This document shows positions 26,001 through 34,407 of a stretch of DNA of 57,623 nucleotides, in pieces (within the stretch, counting starts at the first letter, position 1; each line of letters starts with the position of its first letter). The stretch spans positions 1 through 57,623 of the forward strand of contig JAFDVL010000111.1 in the NCBI GenBank assembly GCA_018268995.1. The letters run 5' to 3'. A program made the position numbers and the translations under genes. Source of the DNA: Acidobacteriota bacterium (lineage in GTDB: Bacteria; Acidobacteriota; Blastocatellia; RBC074). Below the pieces are notes generated by a model that ran no database searches, was not told the origin of the DNA, and saw only the letters and a list, made by a program, of their open reading frames with translations.

Positions 26001-26620
26001 CGATGACCGTAGATTTGACGGGCAAGTTTTTGTGTAAGGATGCGCGCGTGCGCATCGTGACAAGTATGCGGATTTACTGGGATCAGATTCTGGTAGACAC
26101 GACCGATGGCAAAGCACCGACGCGCGTCACAACACTTGCACCGATGAGCGCTGACCTGCATTGGCGTGGCTTCCCGCGTGAATTGTCGTTGGACAAATTT
26201 GGTTTGAAAGCCTACGACTATCGCACGATTGATCCCTTCGCGCCGTGGAAAGCGCACACGGGCAATTACACGCGCTACGGCGATGTGCAAGCATTGCTGC
26301 TCGCGCCCGAAGACATGTACGTCATCACACGCAACGGCGACGAGATGCAGGTGGATTTCGACGCCACGAAATTGCCACCATTGCCGCGTGGCTGGAAGCG
26401 CGATTATCTGGTGTATGCGGATGGCTTCGGCAAAGATATGGATTTGAATTCTGCACGCCCGGAAACTGTCGGCGAATTGCCGTTTCACAAAATGAAAAGC
26501 TATCCCCACGCGCCCGGCGAACAGTACCCGACAGACGAAAAGCATTTGGAATACCTGCGCAAATACAACACGCGCAGCGTCGGCGTGCAGACGCAAGCAA
26601 TGTGGCGCGGCGTGAAATAG
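23066..26620 (+). CDS. Exported TPR / FG-GAP (VCBS) / ASPIC-UnbV (CRTAC1-type) protein
   Basis: An 1184-residue exported protein (signal peptide about 1-28). Residues about 45-220 are tetratricopeptide repeats. About 280-660 are FG-GAP/VCBS blades with calcium-binding-like DxDxDG loops (DYDGDDKFD, DFDNDGKQD, DSDHDGDLD). About 668-750 form the ASPIC/UnbV domain (GIGTKAVLRSG, then LQLLWPAGIVQ). The last about 430 residues are unfamiliar but conserved-looking and contain a repeated aromatic beta pattern. CRTAC1-type proteins are poorly understood and usually extracellular. About 24640-25060 is AT-richer than its surroundings. The next gene follows after 7 bp. Confidence 0.9.
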   Translation: MKLKALLLFVLLGGITLASALNSRSVNGAQTPPRSNTFEAREELYRLVNVGIAYLEQFKPEEAAKYFQQAVDKDANFALGHLNYAIAAYFNRDMPKAIEEARLALKQLPNSPHAHYILGLALKNERQYEEALKELNAVLAIDPKDPATNIQIGQIYAQQQQFEQAVPAYKRALENEPYNATAAYNLAQALQRSGKADESKQAFALFAKLRATNYKSEIGLNYGDVGRYAEAVAGTGAESDLVNKDAPNVKFVDATKEMNLNAQFANKPLSSALNRKIAKAEFESVKAELVSAFASSIGLCDYDGDDKFDVFVTGIGKDNKPFAQLFSNQTNGDGGKFSDVTAKSKITLSNPANGAVFGDFDNDGKQDIAVFGYQLLALYKNNGDGSFSDVTEKLSLPAHNNNAWAMTAAFVDSDHDGDLDLFVGNFADLNQFPANKTEAVFPDDFAGTPNKLWRNNGEKDGQWSFTDISEQTGLSGGANKTTAVVCTDYDNHRDVDFFVVNYGAPVQLFANQRDGSFKEVANAVGLRSTSKAFGSGAGDINKDGFTDFFLTSSDSGIWMLSDGKGSFVEFPLLIPPGSASHYSAQVMDFDNDGLLEVLIRDNVWCQAVKKWGDNQDGGQANATIVFSLYDSRLLVSGDLNNDGAVDILSIKHDNSLIALRNESTSKNYLALSLKAGTSNKNGIGTKAVLRSGSLQQKLELYAASPAPAAAGLNFGLGFRTKIDALQLLWPAGIVQSELDVKPSQLNKFEELDRKGTSCPILYAWNGSEYAFVTDFLGGSAIGMREPGNTWSVPDTDEYVRVTGEQLRERDGKLSIRMNNQLEEVIFFDAVKLLAVDHPADTEIYPNEKLLPGPPYTPFAIHSVQAPRPPASAVDDKGNNILPLLEKIDQQYPTNFERLKFKGYAREHAMELDLGKDVLNAKRPLLLLSAWIDYADSTSNLAASQAGVTITPPYLQVKNTHGEWQTVIEQMGFPAGLTKTMTVDLTGKFLCKDARVRIVTSMRIYWDQILVDTTDGKAPTRVTTLAPMSADLHWRGFPRELSLDKFGLKAYDYRTIDPFAPWKAHTGNYTRYGDVQALLLAPEDMYVITRNGDEMQVDFDATKLPPLPRGWKRDYLVYADGFGKDMDLNSARPETVGELPFHKMKSYPHAPGEQYPTDEKHLEYLRKYNTRSVGVQTQAMWRGVK

Positions 26621-26627
26621 CAAGAAA

Positions 26628-27635
26628 ATGAACGATGTGCCCGCGACAATTTCTAATGAACAACAATTGCCCGTGATTGATATTCGGGCGCTGGTTGCAC
26701 AAACAGGAGATGCGCAATCCGTTGCCGCACAAATCAATCAAGCGTGCCGCGAAGTTGGATTCTTTTACATTGTTGGCCACGGCGTAGATGAGTTGTTGCA
26801 AGAGAGGTTAGAAATCCTGAGCCAGCAGTTTTTCGCGCAGGACGTGGCGACGAAAATGCAAATGACGATGAGCAAGGGCGGCAGGGCGTGGCGCGGATAT
26901 TTTCCGGTGGGCGATGAATTGACTTCGGGGCAGCCAGATGTGAAGGAAGGCATTTACTTCGGCGCAGAACTGGACGAATCGCACCCGCTGGTTGTTGCGC
27001 GAACGCCAATGCACGGTGCAAATCTGTTTCCAGCGAAAATGCCGGAATTGCGTGACGTCGTGTTGGATTATATTGCTGCGCTGACTGCGCTTGGGCACAC
27101 CTTGATGTGCGGGATTGCTTTGAGTCTTGGATTAGAGGCGCGCTATTTTGCTGATCGCTACACGGCTGATCCGTTGGTGTTGTTTCGTCTCTTCAACTAT
27201 CCGGCGCAAGCGAGTGAAACCCAATGGGGTGTGGGCGAGCATACAGATTACGGCTTGCTGACGATTTTGAAGCAGGATGATGCGGGTGGGTTAGAAGTGA
27301 AAACAAAAGCCGGATGGATTGCGGCCCCTCCAATTGAAAATTCTTTCGTCTGCAATATTGGCGATATGCTGGATCGGATGACCGGCGGATTGTATAAATC
27401 TACGCCGCATCGAGTGCGCAATGTGAGCGGGCGTTCGCGGTTATCATTTCCATTTTTCTTCGATCCAAATTTTAATGCAGTAGTGCGGCCCATTGCTTTG
27501 CCAGCACGCGACGACAAAGAAGAACGGTGGGATCACGCCAGCGTACATGACTTCAGCGGAACGTACGGCGAATATTTGCTGAGCAAGGTTGCTAAAGTTT
27601 TCCCGATGTTGCGCGAATCTGTTTTGCCTAAGTGA
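26628..27635 (+). CDS. 2-oxoglutarate/Fe(II) oxygenase of the isopenicillin-N-synthase family
   Basis: A 335-residue cytoplasmic oxygenase. The N-terminal DIOX_N part starts LPVIDIRALV. The jelly-roll core has iron ligands H205-T-D207 and His261 (STPHRV), and the co-substrate motif RLS (Arg271, Ser273). This group hydroxylates, desaturates or cyclises small molecules; the substrate is unknown. It lies 7 bp after the CRTAC1-type gene and its stop region abuts the MaoC gene, so the three are probably one transcript. Confidence 0.92.
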   Translation: MNDVPATISNEQQLPVIDIRALVAQTGDAQSVAAQINQACREVGFFYIVGHGVDELLQERLEILSQQFFAQDVATKMQMTMSKGGRAWRGYFPVGDELTSGQPDVKEGIYFGAELDESHPLVVARTPMHGANLFPAKMPELRDVVLDYIAALTALGHTLMCGIALSLGLEARYFADRYTADPLVLFRLFNYPAQASETQWGVGEHTDYGLLTILKQDDAGGLEVKTKAGWIAAPPIENSFVCNIGDMLDRMTGGLYKSTPHRVRNVSGRSRLSFPFFFDPNFNAVVRPIALPARDDKEERWDHASVHDFSGTYGEYLLSKVAKVFPMLRESVLPK

Positions 27636-27643
27636 GATTGTTT

Positions 27644-28141
27644 ATGAGTATCAAACCTGGATGGCAAGGACGTGTTTACGAAGACTTTGATGTCGGCGAT
27701 ATTTATCGGCATCCGCTTGGGCGCACGATCACACAGGCTGATAATATCTGGTTTACCTTGCTGACTGTGAACCCAAATCCTATTCACTTTGATAGTGCGT
27801 ACGCCGCGCAGACAGAGTTCAAGAAACCATTGGTAAATTCGACCTTAACTCTGGCGATCATCACCGGACTTTCAGTGACAGATATTTCGCAGAATGCTGT
27901 GAATCTTGGTTGGGATGAAGTTCGTATGCCGCATCCAGTGTTTGAGGGTGATACGCTTTATGCGCAAAGCGAAGTGCTGGAAAAGCGCGAATCCAAATCC
28001 CGTCCACAGCAGGGAATCGTCCGATGCAAAACTCAGGGCTTTAATCAGGATGGAAAAGTAGTCCTTGAATTCACGCGAACCATTTTAGTCTACAAGCGCG
28101 GACATATTCCCGTGTTGCCAACGCCGCAGCCCCAGGTTTAG
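27644..28141 (+). CDS. MaoC-family (R)-specific enoyl-CoA hydratase-like protein
   Basis: A 165-residue hot-dog-fold hydratase beginning MSIKPGWQGRVYEDFDVGD, a start shared by mesaconyl-CoA/beta-methylmalyl-CoA hydratase-like MaoC proteins. The hydratase block with catalytic Asp and His is visible as ADNIWFTLLTVNPNPIHFD. It is followed by FKKPLVNSTLTLAIITGLS and MPHPVFEGDTLYAQSEV. It should act on a CoA thioester, but the specific acyl group is unknown. ATG 27644 matches the family start; an in-frame GTG at 27632 would overlap the previous stop by 4 bp. Confidence 0.9.
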   Translation: MSIKPGWQGRVYEDFDVGDIYRHPLGRTITQADNIWFTLLTVNPNPIHFDSAYAAQTEFKKPLVNSTLTLAIITGLSVTDISQNAVNLGWDEVRMPHPVFEGDTLYAQSEVLEKRESKSRPQQGIVRCKTQGFNQDGKVVLEFTRTILVYKRGHIPVLPTPQPQV

Positions 28142-28423
28142 CCTGCCAAAAACGCTCCCAACTCCTTGAAATTCCAGCAGGTTCGGTGTAGGTTATCGCC
28201 ACTCGCAAAAAGGTTTTAGTTTCACAATGATGTATGACCTGAATGGATTAATTATTCGGGTTATTTATGGTGCGACTGCTATGGCTGGATGCAGGTGATG
28301 CAGGTATCAATCAGCAGCACTGAAGACGGATCGGTATAAGGGACTTAAAGACCTCACCTCTACAATCTCTGCCTAATCACAACTCATTTGCCATAGAGTC
28401 GAACGGTCAAGGCTTACGAGATT

Positions 28424-28921
28424 ATGAACAAATGGATCAGTTTGTGTCGCTTCTTCAGAGTGCCTTTGCTGGCGTTGGGGCTAGTGATGGCTGGAGCGGG
28501 CTTATTCTACCTGGCAGTGCCAAAACTCATTATTTCTTATCACAATCAGACCTGGCCTAGTGTGGTTGGCCAAATTGTTGACTCACGTTGGCAAAATAAG
28601 CTCGTTTCACAAAATGCTGCTCGCCCCAATTTTAAATTTACTCCTAAAATTGAGTATTCCTACATAGTGGACAATACGGAGTACAAAGGGACAACCATCA
28701 GCCTGACTTCGTATGATGAATTAGATCGTCAGCTGGGCAAGACGAAACTGGAGCAATATCCCACGGGACGGCGAGTATCCGTTTACTACGATCCAAGAAA
28801 TCCCGGCGTCAGTTGTCTGGAACAGGAAAAGCCTACTCTGATTGGCGTGCTTGGGGCGATTATGGGGGTTGTCTCTTTTTACATAGCATTTGCGTTGATC
28901 CGGCAGGTCGTCAAATCCTAG
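28424..28921 (+). CDS. DUF3592 membrane protein
   Basis: A 165-residue protein with two membrane helices, at about 13-33 and 143-162. Between them lies the DUF3592 extracytoplasmic domain: WPSVVGQIVDSRW, EYSYIVDNTEYKG, then YPTGRRVSVYYDPRNPGVSCLE. Function is unknown for the family. It stands alone between two gene-poor gaps; the 281 bases before it show no repeat, RNA or ORF that I can support. Confidence 0.85.
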   Translation: MNKWISLCRFFRVPLLALGLVMAGAGLFYLAVPKLIISYHNQTWPSVVGQIVDSRWQNKLVSQNAARPNFKFTPKIEYSYIVDNTEYKGTTISLTSYDELDRQLGKTKLEQYPTGRRVSVYYDPRNPGVSCLEQEKPTLIGVLGAIMGVVSFYIAFALIRQVVKS

Positions 28922-29219
28922 CTCCTGTGTAAGCTACTTTACCTGGCTCAGTCTCCAGCGCGTCCTCAAAACTAGACCATTTGTTTATTAGAACTTCATA
29001 TTGCCTCATAAGAGGACATCTTTGATCTGATATTGCGGGTGTCACTTTTGAATCAGAAGCAGCATTGCGGCTTTTTGCAGTGCTAAGTTATGATGGAAGT
29101 TGAAAATTTTAAGTCACGACAAAAAATTGTGACAAATAAAGCAACCGCATTATAAATGGCTGCATCCCAGACGACGCGAAAGATCGCAAGAGATAGTTTA
29201 TTTTCCAGCGAGTTTGCCT
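28922..29219. other. Intergenic region holding the ECF operon promoter
   Basis: No ORF or family repeat seen. The only structures noted are the promoter at 29127-29156 and a small dyad, GTCAC/GTGAC (29113-29117 and 29128-29132), that overlaps its -35 box. Confidence 0.5.
29127..29156 (+). promoter_or_regulatory. Housekeeping-type promoter of the ECF sigma operon
   Basis: TTGTGA (29127-29132), an 18-bp spacer and TATAAA (29151-29156), about 64 bp upstream of the ATG at 29220. A dyad GTCAC-N10-GTGAC overlaps the -35 box and could be a regulator site. Confidence 0.5.
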
Positions 29220-29876
29220 ATGTCGTCTCTTTCTCTTACTACACCGTTAGCCTTGTTTGGGATGCCCGCAAAAGGCGCGCCAGTCGCGCGGACAAATAAC
29301 GTGATAGTTGGAGCAACCACGACCAATACAGCGGTGCCGGATTTCGAGCTGACTCAGGCCGCAGCGAACGGTGATATGGCAGCGTTTGAAACGCTGTACG
29401 AACGTCATTATCGTCGCGTTTACAGCTTGTGCTTGCGCATGCTGGCAAATCCGACCGAAGCGGAAGATTTAACTCAGGAAGTTTTTGTGCAACTGTTCCG
29501 AAAGCTCGGGAGCTTTCGGGGCGAGTCGCAATTCACGACTTGGTTACATCGCCTGACGGTAAATCAGGTTTTGATGCACTTTCGGAAAAAGGGCGTGAAA
29601 CTGGAAAAAACGACAGAAGAAGGCGATGAGTTGAATGAAATTGTGCAAGTCGGGACAGATCGCCCTAATTCGATGCCCGTAGTAGATCGGATTGCCTTGG
29701 ACGATGCTATTGCACAGTTACCGCCTGGTTATCGCTCTGTCTTTGTCCTGCACGACGTGGAAGGCTACGAACACGAAGAAATTGGAAAGTTGTTGGGATG
29801 CAGCGTTGGTACCTCAAAATCCCAACTTCATAAAGCTCGGATGAAATTACGTGGTTTACTGACAAAAAAATCCTGA
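29220..29876 (+). CDS. ECF (sigma-24 type) RNA polymerase sigma factor
   Basis: A 218-residue group 4 sigma factor. An N-terminal extension of about 45 residues precedes sigma region 2 (AFETLYERHYRRVYSLCLRM, AEDLTQEVFVQLFRKL, then FTTWLHRLTVNQVL). Region 4 is at the end (AIAQLPPGYRSVFVLHDVEGYEHEEIGKLLG, with CSVGTSKSQLHKAR as recognition helix). ATG 29220 is chosen over TTG 29214. The next gene encodes a zinc-finger anti-sigma factor, so activity is presumably released by a cell-envelope signal. Confidence 0.95.
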   Translation: MSSLSLTTPLALFGMPAKGAPVARTNNVIVGATTTNTAVPDFELTQAAANGDMAAFETLYERHYRRVYSLCLRMLANPTEAEDLTQEVFVQLFRKLGSFRGESQFTTWLHRLTVNQVLMHFRKKGVKLEKTTEEGDELNEIVQVGTDRPNSMPVVDRIALDDAIAQLPPGYRSVFVLHDVEGYEHEEIGKLLGCSVGTSKSQLHKARMKLRGLLTKKS

Positions 29877-29943
29877 GTTCTTTGCAATGTACAAAGAACC
29901 TTAGCGAGTAGATTCATGAAAGATATGAGAGAGGAAAATCAGT

Positions 29944-30612
29944 ATGGAATGCCGTGTTGTTATCAATTCTTTGTCTGATTACCTTGATGGTTCACTTGCC
30001 GCTCAAGAATTTCAATCCATCGAAGCCCATCTGACGCAATGTCCGCCTTGCAATGCTGTGAGAGTGGACCTGACACAAATTACCTTGGCCGCAAAAGAGT
30101 TGCCTTTACGGACTCCGTCACGTGCGTTATGGATACGAATCCAGAATGAGATTGAAATAGAAACGGCTGTGCCCGGAAAGGTAGAGGAAAAAAAAGTCAG
30201 TTGGTGGAAAAGAGTAAGCGAACGAAATTTTACCTTTACTCTGCCTCAACTCGCGGGAGCGAGCATGCTGGCCTTTTCTCTGATGGTGTTCGGGATGTAT
30301 CACGCCTTGCATCGAGACCCACAGGTGGCATCTCAGGCGTCGTCGGATACAGCCAATCCAATTCTGCCGATGGAGAAAGACCTTCAGTTCAAGATTCAAC
30401 AGAAGGCGAGTCAACTGAACACACGTCGCGTCTCGTGGAATCCTGAGATCAGGACTGTATATGACAATCATCTACAACGCATTGATAATTCGCTGAGCCA
30501 TGTTCGCCAATCTTGGGTGACGACGCGCGATACGGATCAGCAGAAGTTGTTGATGGATTTGTATAACGAAAAACTCCGGTTAATGGAAGATTTTGAGAGG
30601 CTTGGAAAGTAG
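29944..30612 (+). CDS. Zinc-finger (ZAS/zf-HC2) transmembrane anti-sigma factor
   Basis: A 222-residue inner-membrane protein. The cytoplasmic N-terminus holds the ZAS zinc site Cys3, His29, Cys33, Cys36 (AHLTQCPPC), which grips the sigma factor. One membrane helix lies at about 100-120 (GASMLAFSLMVFGMY). The rest is extracytoplasmic and helical (QQKASQLNTRR...LHVRQSW region). GAGAGG lies about 8 bases upstream of the ATG. It follows the sigma gene after 67 bp and leads into the DUF4097 gene with a 4-bp gap. Confidence 0.92.
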   Translation: MECRVVINSLSDYLDGSLAAQEFQSIEAHLTQCPPCNAVRVDLTQITLAAKELPLRTPSRALWIRIQNEIEIETAVPGKVEEKKVSWWKRVSERNFTFTLPQLAGASMLAFSLMVFGMYHALHRDPQVASQASSDTANPILPMEKDLQFKIQQKASQLNTRRVSWNPEIRTVYDNHLQRIDNSLSHVRQSWVTTRDTDQQKLLMDLYNEKLRLMEDFERLGK

Positions 30613-30616
30613 CGTT

Positions 30617-31366
30617 ATGTTAGGAAAAAGCTTTATTATTTCTTTACCCCCCCGAACGGTTTCTTCCAATGCAATTTTGATGTCGGCCTGTTTGCTTTTG
30701 CTCGTTGGGTTAAGCGGCAACGCAAGCGCGCAAGATTTCAATAAATCCTTTAAAGTATTGCCTGATTCCGGTTCGCTTGAAATCAAAACCAAAATGGGAT
30801 CTGTCACCGTGGTTCCGGCGGTTGGGAATACGATTCAAATCACTGCTCGGCAAGGTGGAAACACAATTAATGCCATGCAGCCGACCCCACAAGGGAAGGT
30901 TTCTGTTGAGGTCACAACCGACACTGCCGTTGATTTGGTGATCAGCGTCCCGGCCAGTACTGCATTAGATGTCTTGTGTGTGAAGTGCGGTGTCATTGTC
31001 AAAGGATTGCGTGGCCCGGTTAAGGTCAGCAATGTGGAAAATGATATTCAGCTCACAGGCATCCGCAGTTCCCAGGTCGAGGCGCGCAGCATGAGCGGCA
31101 ACGTATATTACAGCGGAGAAATTATGCCGCGCGGGAATTATTTCCTGAAGTCATTTTCTGGTCGTGTAGATGTAGATTTGCCTGCTGGCGCGAAGTTTAA
31201 ATTAGAGGCGACATCAGGCCGTGGCGGGATTGAAATCAATCCCAGTGATTTTCAATTGAACATGCAAAAACAAACTTCGCATCTTGTTCAGGGCTTAGTC
31301 GAATCCGCCAGTGCCACCGTCACTTTATGGACGCAGGATGGTAGCATCCGAGTGCGGAAAAAATAA
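30617..31366 (+). CDS. DUF4097-family beta-strand-repeat exported protein
   Basis: A 249-residue protein with a signal-like N-terminus whose apolar segment (ILMSACLLLLVGLSGNASAQ) ends at about residue 39. The rest is a right-handed, strand-repeat domain of the DUF4097 type (LEIKTKMGSVTVVP, VKVSNVENDIQLTG, SGRVDVDLPAGAKFKLEATS). DUF4097 proteins are often encoded next to ECF or PspC-type envelope stress genes, which fits here. Exact function unknown. ATG 30617 is preferred to 30593, which lies inside the anti-sigma gene. An intrinsic terminator follows. Confidence 0.88.
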   Translation: MLGKSFIISLPPRTVSSNAILMSACLLLLVGLSGNASAQDFNKSFKVLPDSGSLEIKTKMGSVTVVPAVGNTIQITARQGGNTINAMQPTPQGKVSVEVTTDTAVDLVISVPASTALDVLCVKCGVIVKGLRGPVKVSNVENDIQLTGIRSSQVEARSMSGNVYYSGEIMPRGNYFLKSFSGRVDVDLPAGAKFKLEATSGRGGIEINPSDFQLNMQKQTSHLVQGLVESASATVTLWTQDGSIRVRKK

Positions 31367-31385
31367 TGTTTCTTTGAAAGCGAAG

Positions 31386-31434
31386 AGGGGAACGAAGATG
31401 AATTTTTCACCATCTTCGTTCCCCTTTTTATTTT
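31386..31434 (+). terminator. Rho-independent terminator of the sigma/anti-sigma/DUF4097 operon
   Basis: A perfect 14-bp stem, GGGGAACGAAGATG (31387-31400) with CATCTTCGTTCCCC (31411-31424), around a 10-base loop. It is followed directly by TTTTTATTTTT. This is the clearest intrinsic terminator in the window. Confidence 0.93.
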
Positions 31435-31445
31435 TAGCCGCTGAT

Positions 31446-33923
31446 CTATTTTCCTAATTGCGTAGCGATTTCCTGCATTTTTGCTCTGACACTGCGATAC
31501 TGGACATCAATCGCATAGACTTCAGCAAATGCCTCGTACGCGTTGTTAAGATCGCCCATCGCAGCATAGGCGTCCGCCAGATCATAGCGTAAGGCTTGGT
31601 AGACTTCTTCGTTGTGTCCCGGTGCTTCCAGCCCTTTCTTGAGCCAGACAACTGCCAGACGTGGCAGTCCTTTTTGCGCGAAACAAAACGCGAGCATGTT
31701 GCAGCAGGAAACATATTCCCCGTGCATCGGGTCAGACATGATCCCTTTGAAAGCTTGTTGGAATTCTTCGATGGCTTCATCGAACATATCCATTTCTTTA
31801 TACGCCAGACCCAAATTGTAATGCGTTTCAAAATCCTCGACAGGTTTATGCTGCTCTGATTCTGCTTTGAACTCATCCAGGAAATCCATCAGATCGCCCA
31901 TTTCGTCGCCATCGAATAAGTCGAAGGATTTCGCTACGGGCACCTCGGCAACAGGCGCAGAAGGTTCAACTACGGGCTGACTTACTTCAAAACCGTTAGT
32001 AGCAGGTGCCTGGTATTTGTCTTGTGTTGTGGGCGGAACTAGGAAGATCGTTGCTTCTTCTGACTCTTGCCGTTGACCAGTTGCTATCGGTTGGACGAAA
32101 ACACCAGGTTCAATATCCGCCTGTAGTGCGAACCCGGAAGGCATTTCATCTTGGGCCATAGGCGCGAATATGCTGGGCGCTTCCTGGCTCGTTGATCCTG
32201 ACTCGGTCGCCATCTCCACGCCAAGCTCAGGCTTTGGCTGCGCTTTCGTTTCGTTGACCGCTTGATCTGTTCTGGTTTCAGCTGCGCTGAGTTGAGCCAA
32301 TTTTGCCTGAACTTCAGGGTGATTCGGGAAGTTTATGGCGACGGACTCAAGTGTATAGCGCGCCACATCGAGCATGCCTTGTGAAAGATAAAAGTCCACG
32401 CTTTCCAGTTCATCTCGCAAGGCCGGATTGATCGCATTAACTTCTGCAACCGCGATTGTTTCCGGCGCTCCAAAATCTGAGCTGGCTGGTTCGAAGAATC
32501 TGGGTTCCGGCTCGCTGCCGAACTCGCTGAAATCTGAGGTTGAATCGGCTTGCGTTTCGACGGTACTGATGGACCACTGGCTCCATTGATCTGCACCATG
32601 ATCATCAGCGGCAAAATTGCTTGCGGAATCCTCTGTGACCTGGATGGAATACGCCGAGAAATCTGAAGCCTCCTCCGAACGCGCCTCGCCAAAACCCGAA
32701 TCGTAGTGATTGGCCTGATAGGCGGGGACGGAAGGTTCTTCTGAAAAGGTTGGCGTTGTTCCTTCCAACTCGCGCAGTTTACGCCGATGTTGAATTTCAT
32801 CTGGTTCCAGTTCAATCAGGCGTTTGAGCGCGCTGATGGCCGCTGGTTTGCTATCTTTTTGAATCGCAACTTCAGTCAATGTGTTGAGTGTGTCAACCAA
32901 TAAATGATCATCGTGCGTGTGCTCATAAATTGTCGCCAGGCGTGTAAGCACGCCCAGATGTTGCGGTTCGATGGACATGATTTCGCGCAGTAGCTGAGCT
33001 GCTTTTTCTTCTTCGCGATATTCGTACAGATTTTCGATGACACGGTCAAACAGGCGCAACGCACCCGTGGCGTCTAAACGTCGCACGTACAACAGGGCCA
33101 AATCAAGGGCATATTGATAGCGCGAGGGAGCCGCGATCAACACTTTCTCCAGTGCTGCTTCAGCACCTTCCAGATTATTGGTTGATTGATGAACGCGGGC
33201 CAGCAGCGTCAGCAACTCGGCATCATTAGGCCGCTCTGTCAGCAGGCTTTCAATCAATTCAATCGCTTCGCTCGGCTCTTTGTGATCTAGGTAAAGATTC
33301 ACGGCTGATGCGAGCGCTGCCTGTCCTTTGGGATTGGCTTTAATTGCCCGCACATAAATTTGCAGCGCCTCAATATCTTTATTTTGCCGCCGCATCTCAT
33401 TCGCAGTGAGGATGAATGTGTCATAGGCCTTTTCGATCTGATCTTCGCGTAGATAAGCTTCGGCCAATTTTAATTGGATGGCAGTATTTTCGGGATCAAG
33501 GTCGGCAATCTTTTGATAAATCTCTAGCGCTTGCGAAGTTTGTCCTTCGCGGATGTAATGTTCGGCCACGCTTAAATATTGATGTCGCGCATCTACAATC
33601 AGCTTTTGTTGCGCGTAAAGCGCTGCCAATTTCAACGACACGTCAATATTGCCGGGATCAAGCTTGCTCACTTTTTTGAGCATCGCAATAGCCTTCAGAT
33701 AAAAGCCACTGACGCGGTAGTGTTCGGCAATATGCAGGAAGCTGGCAATTGCTTCGCTGGTTTGGCCAACTTTTACATATAAGTCGCCAAGTGTATTGAG
33801 CGTAGTGACATCTGCCGGGTCTGCCTGTGCGATCTGGCGATACTCTTCAATGGCAGATTGATATTTCCCTTGCTGAACATACTTAGAAGCGGTTTTGAGA
33901 GATTTGGCTTTATTGAACGACAT
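31446..33923 (-). CDS. Large cytoplasmic TPR-repeat protein
   Basis: An 825-residue protein without signal or membrane helices. Residues 1-390 are about ten consecutive tetratricopeptide repeats (opening KSLKTASKYVQQGKYQSAIEEYRQI split over two helices; later units end DPENTAIQLKLAEAY and similar). Residues about 400-670 are an acidic, Ser/Glu/Pro-rich low-complexity linker with a short helical island (FYLSQGMLDVARYTLESVA). About 690-825 are three more TPRs. Such proteins are scaffolds, often in gliding, secretion or sensory complexes; no partner can be named here. It converges on the sigma operon's terminator. Confidence 0.88.
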   Translation of the reverse strand: MSFNKAKSLKTASKYVQQGKYQSAIEEYRQIAQADPADVTTLNTLGDLYVKVGQTSEAIASFLHIAEHYRVSGFYLKAIAMLKKVSKLDPGNIDVSLKLAALYAQQKLIVDARHQYLSVAEHYIREGQTSQALEIYQKIADLDPENTAIQLKLAEAYLREDQIEKAYDTFILTANEMRRQNKDIEALQIYVRAIKANPKGQAALASAVNLYLDHKEPSEAIELIESLLTERPNDAELLTLLARVHQSTNNLEGAEAALEKVLIAAPSRYQYALDLALLYVRRLDATGALRLFDRVIENLYEYREEEKAAQLLREIMSIEPQHLGVLTRLATIYEHTHDDHLLVDTLNTLTEVAIQKDSKPAAISALKRLIELEPDEIQHRRKLRELEGTTPTFSEEPSVPAYQANHYDSGFGEARSEEASDFSAYSIQVTEDSASNFAADDHGADQWSQWSISTVETQADSTSDFSEFGSEPEPRFFEPASSDFGAPETIAVAEVNAINPALRDELESVDFYLSQGMLDVARYTLESVAINFPNHPEVQAKLAQLSAAETRTDQAVNETKAQPKPELGVEMATESGSTSQEAPSIFAPMAQDEMPSGFALQADIEPGVFVQPIATGQRQESEEATIFLVPPTTQDKYQAPATNGFEVSQPVVEPSAPVAEVPVAKSFDLFDGDEMGDLMDFLDEFKAESEQHKPVEDFETHYNLGLAYKEMDMFDEAIEEFQQAFKGIMSDPMHGEYVSCCNMLAFCFAQKGLPRLAVVWLKKGLEAPGHNEEVYQALRYDLADAYAAMGDLNNAYEAFAEVYAIDVQYRSVRAKMQEIATQLGK

Positions 33924-34407
33924 CGGCTTCGCCTGCTTTATTTGAGGTGTGTTTTAGGTGGGTTGATATTCAGTAGGAACGAGGCGGTGGGACCAGCCAG
34001 CGCCAAATTAGCACTAGCTTGAATGCGTTGTCAATCTGAAGTTTCGGAAACGATGTTGCAGCTTTATAACAAAAATATCAATAGGTCATTCTGATTGAAA
34101 CTTGCTGAGAAATGCGGAATTGCTTTAAGACAGATCACGTTACGCCGTTTGCTGATCCACGTGAGACTGCACCTGTTCATCTTTTCTGTGACCTTTTACT
34201 ACCTGGGGTTTGACTCGTCGGCGTTATTTGTGGCTCCAGTCTGTAGCCGTCAAGTTAGACGGTTGGAGCGTGCCGTGAAACTTGAAAAGCGCGCAAATTT
34301 TCGTGCGAGCAAGTTGCGGAATGCTTGACTTAGATGCGGGCAGGGACAGTAAACTGAACTGCCAAAATCGTTCTCCCCAATTTAATAACTACCGAAACGG
34401 TCTTAAG
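33924..34407. other. Long intergenic gap, no supported gene
   Basis: 484 bases between divergently placed genes. It should carry the promoter of the TPR gene (left) and of the gene at 34408 (right). A 77-codon ORF at 34095-34328 has no ribosome site or recognisable protein pattern and is not called. No member of the window's repeat families is present. Confidence 0.5.

Noticed and set aside
34095..34328. 77-codon ORF in the long gap
   Set aside because: No ribosome site, no recognisable protein pattern; a chance ORF is more likely.
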